NCBI GenBank assembly: GCA_023512475.1
Contig: JAILZL010000020.1
Span: 1 to 49,953 of the forward strand
DNA from: Syntrophobacterales bacterium
Lineage (GTDB): Bacteria; Desulfobacterota; Desulfobaccia; Desulfobaccales; 0-14-0-80-60-11
Length of the DNA: 49,953 nucleotides
Reading direction: 5' to 3'
Below are positions 7,875-16,525 of the stretch, piece by piece. Below the pieces are notes generated by a model. The model saw nothing but the letters and a program-made list of their open reading frames with translations, ran no database searches and was not told where the DNA came from. Each line of letters starts with the position of its first letter. The stretch's first letter is position 1. Position numbers and translations under genes: made by a program.

Positions 7875-8690
7875 ATGTGTCGCGATCGGAGCGTCTCTTT
7901 TCTCAATGAACTCGGCTACAATGTCATCGCATTGCCCCGGGAGCGCTTTGAGCCCCTCATGGTTCTGGGCGGTCCTCCGACGGGGCTCAGGTATCTGGGG
8001 GACCTGGGGGATCTGGTGACGGCCACGGGCCCCCCGCCCGACATCCAGCGGGATGATCCGGTCCCGGCCCTGGCCGGCCGCCGCAGCAACCGGCAGGAAT
8101 TGTCCCTGGGGGTGTCTTTCCTGGAGCGGCTCCTGGCCACCATGGGGTGGCAGGGGGGCTCCCTGTCGGTGGGCTTTCGGGAGGCGGCCTTCGTGCAGAT
8201 GGTCTATCTGGAAGTCCGCCACGATTTTGTCGCACCCTTGCGGGTGGGCACCTATTTGGCCGGCGCCCGGCCTCAGCCTCTGGCCCCGGAGATCTTCCGC
8301 CAATGCGAGGCGGTGGTGCTGGTCACCGACACCCTCAAGTCGACCTGCTTCGGCGTGGCGGCTTATGACCGCCGGGAGCAGGCCCTTGAGCTGCGGGCGG
8401 AGGCCATCCAGGAGCTTCTGGGGGCCGAGGCCGGCATCCGGGTCTCCGCCTCCGGGGAGGGCTATCTCGTGTTCCAGGGCCCGCGACCACTGCGTTTCGG
8501 CTTCCGGGGCCTGGGGCTGGCGTTGTCGGAGGATCACTCCCGCCTGCAGCTCAACCTGAGAGAGGATCTGGCGGGCGCCCTGGCCAGGGGAATTCAGGAG
8601 GCCCCCCGGGACCTGCCGCCGGAGGTCTATGAAGTGCCCCGGGTGGGGGAACTGCTGGAGGTGCAGTTCGATCTTCCGGAGCGCTCCTGA
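7875..8690 (+). CDS. Bacterial gasdermin (bGSDM), membrane pore-forming protein
   Basis: A 271-residue protein that fits the bacterial gasdermin family in length and pattern. It starts MCRDRSVSFLNELGYNVIAL with Cys2, the position palmitoylated in characterised bacterial gasdermins, and continues with LPRERFEPL. Later hallmarks are an alternating strand/helix core (YLEVRHDFVAPLRVGTYLAG, VVLVTDTLKSTCFGV) and LRFGFRGLGLALSED near residue 205. Known family members are held inactive by a short C-terminal segment. Cleavage by a partner protease lets the N-terminal part assemble into large inner-membrane pores that kill the cell. The gene is followed with a TGATG overlap by a caspase-fold protease, the classic bGSDM arrangement. 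The exact cleavage site is not visible to me. Confidence 0.8.
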   Translation: MCRDRSVSFLNELGYNVIALPRERFEPLMVLGGPPTGLRYLGDLGDLVTATGPPPDIQRDDPVPALAGRRSNRQELSLGVSFLERLLATMGWQGGSLSVGFREAAFVQMVYLEVRHDFVAPLRVGTYLAGARPQPLAPEIFRQCEAVVLVTDTLKSTCFGVAAYDRREQALELRAEAIQELLGAEAGIRVSASGEGYLVFQGPRPLRFGFRGLGLALSEDHSRLQLNLREDLAGALARGIQEAPRDLPPEVYEVPRVGELLEVQFDLPERS

Positions 8691-10060
8691 TGCTCCTCGA
8701 CCTGGACAATCCCTACCGGGGAGGCGCCCCGGCCCGCCTGCGGCTGACGGCAGAGGATTTCACCTGCCGCCTTTCCTCCCGCAACCGGGAGGCCCTGGGA
8801 CGGCCGGTGTCGTGGTCGGTGCTGGCCTACCTGGCGGCGGACTGCGACCTGGCGGAGTGCCTGTTCGACAACCTGACGGAGATGAAGGCAGTGGGCTCCG
8901 GGCCCGACCTGCACCTGATGGCCCTCTTTGACGGCCCCCTCCTCACCGACGCCTTCTTCGCCCGGCTTAACCCCGACACCCGGCTCCGGGAGGACCTCCT
9001 GGTCCGCTATGGGGAGCTGGAAACCCACAAGCCCGAGGTCCTCACCCTCGCCCTGCATCTGGCGGGGCTCTACCCCGGGAAGAGGCGGGCGCTGTTTTTA
9101 GGGGGCCACGGCCAGGGCTGGCGGGGGGCCCTTCTGGATGAGAACCGGGGCCTGAACCGTCACCGCCAGGATCCGGCCTGGCTGGACCTGCCGGGAACCT
9201 ATGAGGAGTGCTTCGGGCGTCTGCTGGCATGCAACCGTCAGGTTCAGGAAGACCTCAACCGCCACCTCCCGGCACCCGCCCCGGCCGGGCCCCTGGACGT
9301 TCTCGCCTTTGACGCCTGCTTTATGGGCAATATTGAGGCCGTGGCCACCCTGGCGGAGCAGGCCCATTTTCTGGTGGTGACCGAGAATCAGATGCCCGGC
9401 CAGGGCTATCCCTATCACCGGGTGCTCACCGGCCTGGCGCGGGAGCCGGAGCTGACGGCGGAGGAGTTCTGTCGCCGCCTGGTGCAGGAGACCAAGGACC
9501 GCTACTCCTCCCCCCGGGCCCGGCCCTCCCCGGTGACCCAGGTGGCCCTCCGGGCCGGCCGGCTGCCGGAGGTGATCGCCACCTTCCGCCGTCTGGTGCA
9601 GGAGCTCGTTCCCCTCCTGGACACGGACGCCGCCATCCGCCGGGCCACCCGGTATGCCCTGGAGATGGCGTGGCCTCTCCCCGAAACCGACAGCGTGGAT
9701 CTGAAGGACCTGGTGCTGAAACTGCTGGATTGTCCCCTCCCGCAGGAGATCCGGCGGGGCGCCCAGGCTTTTCTGGAAGCCTGGTCGGCCCTGGTGCTGA
9801 GCGGCTCCCCCCCGGAGGAGAGCGGCGGCCGTCACGGGCTGGCCATCTACGCCCCCCGGCCGGAGAGATTTGACCCCGCCTATCTTTCTCTGGCCAACAC
9901 CCTCCCCTTGGGTCTCGGCTGCTGGAGCTGGTTTCTGGCCCGGCATTACTTGCAGGTGCTGGGGCAGGAGGCTCCCCGGCACCCCCTGCTGCAGGCCATC
10001 CGGCGCACGAGGGAGGAGATGATCCGGCAGGGGCTGTACCCGTCGCCGAAAGATATCTGA
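8690..10060 (+). CDS. Clostripain-like (C11) caspase-fold cysteine protease, gasdermin partner
   Basis: A 456-residue clan CD protease. The first strand has the C11 pattern WSVLAYLAADCDL followed by NLTEMKAVGS. The catalytic His is in FLGGHGQGWRG (H140) and the catalytic Cys in LAFDACFMGNIEAV (C210), followed by TENQMPGQGYPY, a typical C11 segment. The rest is helical and may sense the trigger or hold the zymogen. The ATG shares one base with the gasdermin stop (TGATG), so translation is coupled and stoichiometry tied. In characterised systems the neighbouring protease cuts the C-terminal tail of gasdermin. Nothing in the sequence tells what activates this one; no separate sensor domain or signal peptide was recognised. 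Confidence 0.85.
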   Translation: MLLDLDNPYRGGAPARLRLTAEDFTCRLSSRNREALGRPVSWSVLAYLAADCDLAECLFDNLTEMKAVGSGPDLHLMALFDGPLLTDAFFARLNPDTRLREDLLVRYGELETHKPEVLTLALHLAGLYPGKRRALFLGGHGQGWRGALLDENRGLNRHRQDPAWLDLPGTYEECFGRLLACNRQVQEDLNRHLPAPAPAGPLDVLAFDACFMGNIEAVATLAEQAHFLVVTENQMPGQGYPYHRVLTGLAREPELTAEEFCRRLVQETKDRYSSPRARPSPVTQVALRAGRLPEVIATFRRLVQELVPLLDTDAAIRRATRYALEMAWPLPETDSVDLKDLVLKLLDCPLPQEIRRGAQAFLEAWSALVLSGSPPEESGGRHGLAIYAPRPERFDPAYLSLANTLPLGLGCWSWFLARHYLQVLGQEAPRHPLLQAIRRTREEMIRQGLYPSPKDI

Positions 10061-10078
10061 CAAGGAGGCTTCACGGAG

Positions 10079-10645
10079 ATGGATGTGTGGATGGGAGTGG
10101 CGGCAGTGCTGGTGGGCGGGGTGAGCTGTTTTTACGGCTACCCCCTGTTCCGCCTGCTCCTGGTGCTGGCGGGTCTGATTGTGGGCTACGGCCTCGGTCA
10201 GCTCCTGGTGCAGAGCGGACACCCTTGGGTGTCTTTGGCCATCGGGGTGGTGGCCGCGGTGCTCCTGGCCGTGCTGGCCTACCCCCTATGGAGCCTGGGA
10301 GTGGCCCTGAGCGGGGGCGCCCTGGGGTTTCTCATCCTCAGCGCCCTGGCGGCCGCGGCGGAGGCCTCCCAGGGGGTCAGCCTGATCGCCGGCCTTCTGG
10401 GAGCCCTGATTCTGGGCGGGCTTTTTTACCACCTGCGGGATCTCCTGGTGATGCTGACCACCGCGGTGAACGGGGCCCTGGAGGTGGTCCTGGGGGTGGG
10501 CTGGCTGGTCCCTTCCCTGGCTGTGCGGCGGGGGCCGTCCGCCTGGCTGTGGGTGGCGGCCGTGGCGGTGCTGGCGGCGGTGGGCTTTGCCGTGCAGTAC
10601 GGCATGTTCAAGGATCGCCGCACTTACTCCCGAAACTCCACCTGA
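10079..10645 (+). CDS. Small multi-TM membrane protein, DUF4203 (TMEM198)-like, third gene of gasdermin operon
   Basis: A 188-residue, strongly hydrophobic protein with about six or seven membrane segments and glycine-rich helices (GGVSCFYGYPLFRLLLVLAG, GLIVGYGLGQLL). The layout resembles DUF4203/TMEM198-type proteins; this assignment is tentative. The start ATG has AAGGAGG 10 bases upstream. The gene begins 18 bases after the protease stop on the same strand, so it is very likely co-transcribed with gasdermin and protease. A membrane protein fits a pore-forming system as membrane sensor, immunity or pore modulator, but it could be an unrelated passenger. The next gene is convergent, stopping 6 bases away, so the operon ends here. 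Confidence 0.65.
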   Translation: MDVWMGVAAVLVGGVSCFYGYPLFRLLLVLAGLIVGYGLGQLLVQSGHPWVSLAIGVVAAVLLAVLAYPLWSLGVALSGGALGFLILSALAAAAEASQGVSLIAGLLGALILGGLFYHLRDLLVMLTTAVNGALEVVLGVGWLVPSLAVRRGPSAWLWVAAVAVLAAVGFAVQYGMFKDRRTYSRNST

Positions 10646-10651
10646 GGGCGG

Positions 10652-13273
10652 CTAGCGGGGGGCGGGGGGCCCCGGCTCCCCCGGGCTCCGGGGGCGCGGG
10701 GGCCGCTCGTGCGCCCGGTTGGCCTGGAGGCGCCGGTTTAAGGCCTCCAGCCCCTCCCTCAGGGAGGGCTCCATGACCACCAGCTCCCCCTGGGAGAGGA
10801 TGAGGCGCTTGAGCTGCGGGATGGTCACCCCCACCGTGGCCTTGAGATACACCGGCTGCACATAGATGATGGACTCGCCGATGGGCAGCAGGATCATCTT
10901 GCCCCGGTCCACCAGGGAGCCCATCTGGCTCCAGAGGGTAAACATCTCCGAGATGGCGGTGTCCTGGTTGATGAAGGCCTCCACCTGCTGGGGCCCGTGG
11001 ACCAATACCCCCTTGGGGAAGCGGAAGACCACGATCCGGCCGTAATTGGCCCCGTCGCAGCCCACGACGCACAGAGCCCGCAGGTTGGTGCGGTCCTTGG
11101 GGTTCATGGAGCACACCAGCATGAATTCATCCGTCTCCTTGTCCAGGATGTTCAAGGTCAGATAGCGGGGCTCCATGCGCAGCATTTTGCCCTCGTGGGG
11201 CAGGGTGGAGAACTCCCAGATATCCTCCTGCTTGTAGAAGACCTCCGGGTCGGTCTGGTGGTAGACCCGGTAGATGTTCATCTGGATGTCGAAGATGTCC
11301 CGGGGATAGCGGAGGTGGAGCTTGATCTCCTCGGGCAGCTCCGCCAGATCCTTGAGCAGGCCCGGATAGATGCGGCTGTAGGCCCGGACGATGGGGTCCC
11401 GGGGGTCCGCCAGATAGTAGTCCACCGTGCCGTCGTAGGCATCCACCACAATCTTCACCGAATTGCGGATGTAGTTGATCTCCTTGCTGTAGGGCTGGGC
11501 GTAGGGGTAGCGGCTGGAGATGGTGTAGGCGTCCTGGACCCAATAGAGCCGTTTGGAGGTGACTACCAGATACGGGTCCTGGTCCAGGACGAAGAAGGGG
11601 GTGAGGGTGCGGATGCGCTCCACGATGTTGCGCCGGAAATGCATGCGGCTGCGGGCGGTGGTCTGGGTGGTGAAGAAAATCTCCTTTTCCTTGAAATACA
11701 CGGCAAAGATGAGCTTCCGGAAGAGGGAGGCCACCGGCACTCCGCCCCGGCCGGCATAATCCACCATGACATTGGTGGAATCGACGGGATAACCGATCTC
11801 CCGGCTTTGATTGGGGGCAATGATGGGCTTCAGGTTCCCCAGGCCGTAATACACCGCGGCTTCCTCGATCCTGAGGCCGTAATCGGAGCGGGGCGGGATG
11901 CCTTGGAGGTACCAGATCATGGGCTCCTCCCCCCGCTGGGCCGCGGGGATCATCACCGCGCCCAGGCCATGGGTGTATTTCAGCCGCTCGTTCAGCCAGT
12001 TTTTGGCCCCCGAAGGCAGCTTGTCCAGCTCGATCTCCCGGGCCGCCAGATAGACCTGCTGGTACTGGCCCCCCACCGTGTAGCGGTCCACATCCACGGA
12101 GTTGAAGTCATAGTAGGTGCGCAGCTCCTGCAGGTTCTGAAAGACCTCCAGGAGCACCTCCCGGTCCCACACCGGGATGTTGCGCAGGGCGGCCTGGACC
12201 TTGGGGGCCCGCACATCCCAGGGCAGGTCGGAGATGGCGTAATCCCGGGTCTCCACCCGAGCCAGGTCGTAGGCCTCCAGGGTGGCCTGGATATTGTGGG
12301 CGATATAAGGCCGCTCCCGGGCGATTTCGTTGGGTTTGACGATGTAGGTCTGCACCAGGTGGGGCAGGAAGGGGGAATACCGGCCTCCCAGGGCCAGCAG
12401 GAACAGGACCGTGAAGGCCGCCAGCACCTTGCCCCCCCGCCGGGTATGGAGGACGACGATAAGGGAGAGGGCCATCCCCAACAGGAAGATGAGGGAGAGC
12501 CAGATGAGGGGCAGGATCACCCAGACCTCGGTGAACCCGGGCCCATAGAACAGGGGCACATGCGCCCGGCTGTAGAGGAGGGTGTGGCGCTGCAGGATGA
12601 ACGACCAGGCGCCGATGACAAAGGCCAGCAGGATGAGGAGGCTCAGGTGGACCTTGGCGCCCACGGGCAGAGGCAGGTCCTGCCCCGCCAGGAGGCGGCT
12701 CTCCCGCCAATACAGCAGGGAGAGCCCCACAAAGGTCAGGATGACCGCCACCAGCAACTCCTGCAGCAGGAGCTGGTAAATGGGCAGGGAGAAGAGAAAG
12801 TAACTGACATCCTTGCCATAAAGGGGGTCCTTCAGCCCCGCCGGGGGGGCGAAGAGATAAAGAAGGGTGTCCTCCCAGCGGTAGTAGAGGGGAAAGGCCA
12901 CAAAGACCGCCAGCAGGAGGCAAAAGGGCAGATAGAGCCGCAGGGATATGCGCCGGAAACTCTCCAGCAGCCTCTGGTAACGCAGGCGGGCCCAAAACTG
13001 GGGCGGGATCTCCTCCAGGGGCACCCGCCCGAGAAAACGCCCGGCAAACCAGAAATTGAGAAAAATGATCAGGAAGAACAGCAGGGTGAAGAAGGCGAAG
13101 ACCAGATAGCGATACAGCAGCCGCTGCCAGAAATAGAGCCCATACCCCAGAGACGAAAACCACCAGATGTCCACCAGAAAGTCGGTGAACACCAGGCCGA
13201 AGAGGAGATAAAGGGCCCCGGCCAGGAGGACCAGGGCCGCCAGGATCAGGATCCAGGATGTCACACGGCGCAT
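10652..13273 (-). CDS. UPF0182 family membrane protein (COG1615)
   Basis: An 873-residue protein with about seven transmembrane helices in the first third (for example WWFSSLGYGLYFWQRLLYRY) and a large soluble C-terminal part. The WWFSSLGY segment and overall plan match the UPF0182/COG1615 family, which has no firmly known biochemical function. The C-terminal part has the conserved DxNxYRVYHQTDPEVFYKQEDIW region and the stretch VLVHGPQQVEAFINQD. Length agrees with the family (about 850-950). It follows the P-type ATPase gene on the same strand after about 175 bases, which include small inverted repeats. It converges on the gasdermin operon with only 6 bases between stops. Confidence 0.85.
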   Translation of the reverse strand: MRRVTSWILILAALVLLAGALYLLFGLVFTDFLVDIWWFSSLGYGLYFWQRLLYRYLVFAFFTLLFFLIIFLNFWFAGRFLGRVPLEEIPPQFWARLRYQRLLESFRRISLRLYLPFCLLLAVFVAFPLYYRWEDTLLYLFAPPAGLKDPLYGKDVSYFLFSLPIYQLLLQELLVAVILTFVGLSLLYWRESRLLAGQDLPLPVGAKVHLSLLILLAFVIGAWSFILQRHTLLYSRAHVPLFYGPGFTEVWVILPLIWLSLIFLLGMALSLIVVLHTRRGGKVLAAFTVLFLLALGGRYSPFLPHLVQTYIVKPNEIARERPYIAHNIQATLEAYDLARVETRDYAISDLPWDVRAPKVQAALRNIPVWDREVLLEVFQNLQELRTYYDFNSVDVDRYTVGGQYQQVYLAAREIELDKLPSGAKNWLNERLKYTHGLGAVMIPAAQRGEEPMIWYLQGIPPRSDYGLRIEEAAVYYGLGNLKPIIAPNQSREIGYPVDSTNVMVDYAGRGGVPVASLFRKLIFAVYFKEKEIFFTTQTTARSRMHFRRNIVERIRTLTPFFVLDQDPYLVVTSKRLYWVQDAYTISSRYPYAQPYSKEINYIRNSVKIVVDAYDGTVDYYLADPRDPIVRAYSRIYPGLLKDLAELPEEIKLHLRYPRDIFDIQMNIYRVYHQTDPEVFYKQEDIWEFSTLPHEGKMLRMEPRYLTLNILDKETDEFMLVCSMNPKDRTNLRALCVVGCDGANYGRIVVFRFPKGVLVHGPQQVEAFINQDTAISEMFTLWSQMGSLVDRGKMILLPIGESIIYVQPVYLKATVGVTIPQLKRLILSQGELVVMEPSLREGLEALNRRLQANRAHERPPRPRSPGEPGPPAPR

Positions 13274-13449
13274 GAGACAGGCTCCGGATAATGACGCAGT
13301 GCTCAGCCCCGCCCGGCTCCCCCGGGTGCGGTCCCGGTTGCCGCACCTCAGGGCTGAGGGCGGCTCCTCAGGCTCGGCCCTCCCTGAGGGGCCGGTATTG
13401 GCCCTCCCGGGGAGCCGCGGGCCGCCGCCCCGAGGCGCCGCCCCCGGGC

Positions 13450-16344
13450 TCAGGTGGCATTGGCACTCCCCAGGCGGCGCACCAGCTTGTCAAACTCCAC
13501 CAGAATGATGACGCTCAGGGACACCAGGCCGATGCGCAGCCACTCCGCGGCGGAGATGGGCTCCATGCGGAAGACCCACTGCAGCCCCGGCAGGTAGATG
13601 GCAGCCAGGTGGGCCAGAAAGGCCGCCAGGGTGCCGAAAAAGAGAAAGGGGTTCCCCAGAGGGTTCATGGCAAAGAGGGAATGCAGTTCCGAGCGGCTGT
13701 TGAAGGCCTGGAAGAACTGGAAAAACACCATGGTGGTCACCGCCAGGGTGCGGGCCTTGTCCAGGGAGGCGCCCTGGTTCAGGGCCTGCAGGAAGACATA
13801 CACCACCCCGGCGGAGATGAGGGAGGCCACCAGGATGGTGCGCTGGATGAGCAACCGGGACATGATGCCTTCCTTGGGGTGGCGCGGCGGCCGCAGCAGC
13901 ACATCCTTCTCCCCCGGCTCAAAGGCCAGGGCCACATCCTGCAGGCCGTTGGTCACCAGGTTGATCCACAAAAGCTGGGCAGGCAGATAAGGAATGGGCA
14001 GGCCCAAAATCACCGTGACCAGGATGGAGAGGATGGCGGCGATGCCGGTGGGGATGAGGAAAAAGACCACCTTGCGGATGTTGTCGAACACCACCCGGCC
14101 CAGCTCCACCGCTTTATAGATACTGGCGAAATTGTCATCGGCAATGATCATATCCGCGGCTTCCTTGGCCACATCGGTGCCGGTCTTGCCCATGGCCACC
14201 CCGATGTGGGCCGCCTTGAGGGCCGGAGCGTCGTTGACGCCGTCCCCGGTCATGGCCACAATCTCGCCGTGCTTCAGCAGCTGCTGGGTGATGCGCAGTT
14301 TGTGATGGGGGGCCACCCGGGCATAGACCGAGACCTTCGGCACCAGGTGGTACAGGGTGGCATCGCTCATGGTCTCGATCTCCTTGCCGGTGAGCACCCG
14401 GCGCACCGCCCCCTCCGGCCCGGCCCGGCGCACCAGGGCGGCCAGCACTTCCTTGAGGAAGCCAAAGAGCTCCATGTCGCTCATGGCCAGGATGTGCCGG
14501 CCGGTCAGGGTGCGGGGTTCGGAATGGGGAACCCCGGCCTGCCGGGCCAGGACGCTGGCCACCTCCCGGGTGACCAGAAACAGCTCCTCATCGGTCATGG
14601 TCTCCACCGGTTTGGCCAGCAGATCCTCCACCGCCTCTTCCATCGGGATGATCCCCAGCTGCCGGGCGATGGCCTCGGCGGTGACCGCATGATCCCCGGT
14701 GATCATCACCACCCGGATCCCCGCCCGTTTACACCCGGCCACCGCTTCGATGGCCTCCGGGCGGGGGGGATCGATCATCCCCTGTAGACCGGCAAAGGTG
14801 AGGTCATGCTGCAGATCCTTCAGGGTGATCTCGGTCTGGTTTGCCGGCACTTCTTTATAGGCCATGCCCAGAACCCGAAGCCCCTGGCGGGCGAAGTGAT
14901 CCGCCACCCGGGGGACGTCCTCCCAGGCCTCGAAGCGGCAGGCGGAGCACAGGTCCAGGAGCCGCTCCGGCGCGCCCTTGACCAGGATGATATTGCGGTC
15001 CCCGAAACGATGCAGGGAGGCCATGTAGCCCCGGTCGGATTCAAAGGGGATGAGGAAAAGTTGGGGATAGCGGTCCCGCTCCTCCTCGGGCGTGAGACCC
15101 GCCTTCATGGCCGCCACGATGAGGGCGGCCTCGGTGGGGTCACCGTCCACCAGATAGCGGCCCTCCTCCTGGTAGACATCCGACTCGTTGCACAAAAGCC
15201 CGATACGGAAGAGCATCAGCAGGTCCGAGTCGGCCTCCGCCCGGATGGCATGCCCCTCCTCCAGAATCTCCCCGGTGGGCTCATAGCCGGTGCCGGTGAT
15301 CTCATAGATGCGGCGGCCGTCATACACCAGCCGCACGGTCATTTCGTTTTTGGTCAGCGTCCCCGTTTTGTCGGAGCAGATGACCGTGGTGCTCCCCAAC
15401 GTCTCCACCGCCGGCAGCCGCCGGATGATGGCGTTCTGCTGGGCCATGCGGGCCACCCCGATGGCCAAGGCGATGGTCACCACGATGGGGAGGCCCTCCG
15501 GGATGGTGGCCACCGCCGCCGCCACCGCGGTCATGAACATGTCCGCCGGCTTCTCGCCGATGAGGAGGCCCACCAGAAACAGGATGGCCGCGGCCACCAG
15601 CACCAGGATGCCGATGAAATTGGCAAAACGGTCGATCTTTTCCTGCAGGGGGGCCCGGGTGACCTGCAGCTCCTGCACATCCCGGGCGATGCGGCCCAGC
15701 ACCGTGCGGGAGCCGGTGGCCACCACCACCCCCTTGGCCCGGCCGTTCACCACCACCGCGCCCATGAAGGCCATGTTGAGCTGGTCGCCGGGCGTCAGGT
15801 TGGCTTCCGGCAGGGGGTGGGTCACCTTCTCCACCGGTACCGACTCCCCGGTGAGCATGGACTCATCGGCGCGCAGTTCAATGGTCTTGAGGAGGCGCAC
15901 ATCCGCCGGCACCCGGGAGCCGGAGGCCAGAAAGACAATATCCCCGGGCACCAGCTCCTCGCTGTTGATCTCCACCTCCCGGCCGTCCCGGAGCACCCGG
16001 GCCTTGGCCACCACCATCTTTTTCAGGGCCCGGACGTTCTTCTCCGCCTTGAATTCCTGGATGAACCCCACCAGGGCGTTGATGAGGAGGATGGCAATGA
16101 TGACCCCGGTATCCTTGTATTCCTGGAGAACGGCGGTCACCACCGCAGCGATGAGCAGGATATAGATGAGGGGGCTGGTGAACTGATGAAGGAAGATCTT
16201 GAGATAACTGATTTTTTCTTCTTCCGCCAGCTTATTGGGGCCGAAGCGGCGCAGACGCTCCCGGGCCTCCCCGGAGCTGAGCCCCTGCTCCGAGGTGTTC
16301 AGTTCCGCCAAAACCTGGCTGAGGTCCAGTTGATACCATTCCAT
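13450..16344 (-). CDS. P-type cation ATPase, type II (Ca2+-transporting-like), with P-domain insertion
   Basis: About 964 residues from the ATG at 16344 (MEWYQLDLSQVLAEL), the usual family start; the frame extends 31 codons further upstream without similarity. Landmarks are LTGES (residues 164-168), the IPEGLP ion-binding helix (281-286), the phosphorylation motif CSDKTGTLT (Asp325), KGAPE, MITGD (548-551) and TGDGVNDAP (699-707), then a six-helix C-terminal membrane domain. This is the type IIA/SERCA-PMR1 pattern, so Ca2+ efflux is likely, though Mg2+ or Mn2+ is possible. Oddly, the stretch before VYARVAPHHK is present as three diverged copies (about residues 575-679), adding about 75 residues. 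The first start alternative (16437) lacks a ribosome-binding site. Confidence 0.85.
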   Translation of the reverse strand: MEWYQLDLSQVLAELNTSEQGLSSGEARERLRRFGPNKLAEEEKISYLKIFLHQFTSPLIYILLIAAVVTAVLQEYKDTGVIIAILLINALVGFIQEFKAEKNVRALKKMVVAKARVLRDGREVEINSEELVPGDIVFLASGSRVPADVRLLKTIELRADESMLTGESVPVEKVTHPLPEANLTPGDQLNMAFMGAVVVNGRAKGVVVATGSRTVLGRIARDVQELQVTRAPLQEKIDRFANFIGILVLVAAAILFLVGLLIGEKPADMFMTAVAAAVATIPEGLPIVVTIALAIGVARMAQQNAIIRRLPAVETLGSTTVICSDKTGTLTKNEMTVRLVYDGRRIYEITGTGYEPTGEILEEGHAIRAEADSDLLMLFRIGLLCNESDVYQEEGRYLVDGDPTEAALIVAAMKAGLTPEEERDRYPQLFLIPFESDRGYMASLHRFGDRNIILVKGAPERLLDLCSACRFEAWEDVPRVADHFARQGLRVLGMAYKEVPANQTEITLKDLQHDLTFAGLQGMIDPPRPEAIEAVAGCKRAGIRVVMITGDHAVTAEAIARQLGIIPMEEAVEDLLAKPVETMTDEELFLVTREVASVLARQAGVPHSEPRTLTGRHILAMSDMELFGFLKEVLAALVRRAGPEGAVRRVLTGKEIETMSDATLYHLVPKVSVYARVAPHHKLRITQQLLKHGEIVAMTGDGVNDAPALKAAHIGVAMGKTGTDVAKEAADMIIADDNFASIYKAVELGRVVFDNIRKVVFFLIPTGIAAILSILVTVILGLPIPYLPAQLLWINLVTNGLQDVALAFEPGEKDVLLRPPRHPKEGIMSRLLIQRTILVASLISAGVVYVFLQALNQGASLDKARTLAVTTMVFFQFFQAFNSRSELHSLFAMNPLGNPFLFFGTLAAFLAHLAAIYLPGLQWVFRMEPISAAEWLRIGLVSLSVIILVEFDKLVRRLGSANAT

Positions 16345-16446
16345 GGTGGATTCCGTGAGATCGCCGGAGACAGGGCAGGCCCAGGCCCCGCAGGCCGCTG
16401 TCCGGCCGCCGGCGGCAGGCCCCTCCGGGGAGAACATTGATGTGTG

Positions 16447-16452
16447 ATTATA
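16447..16452 (-). promoter_or_regulatory. Possible -10 element upstream of the P-type ATPase
   Basis: On the minus strand this reads TATAAT, a perfect -10 hexamer in an AT-rich island about 100 bases before the preferred ATPase start. No good -35 is seen at 16-19 bases, so support is weak. Confidence 0.3.
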
Positions 16453-16525
16453 TCAGATTTCCCCCGGACTGCACTTGCTTTCGGCAGGAGCCGGGGTAAA
16501 ACCGGCGGATCCCGGCCCGGACCGC

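Noticed and set aside
10997-13291. 764-residue plus-strand frame opposite the UPF0182 gene
   Set aside because: His/Gln/Gly-rich shadow of a strongly supported membrane protein; no domain recognised.
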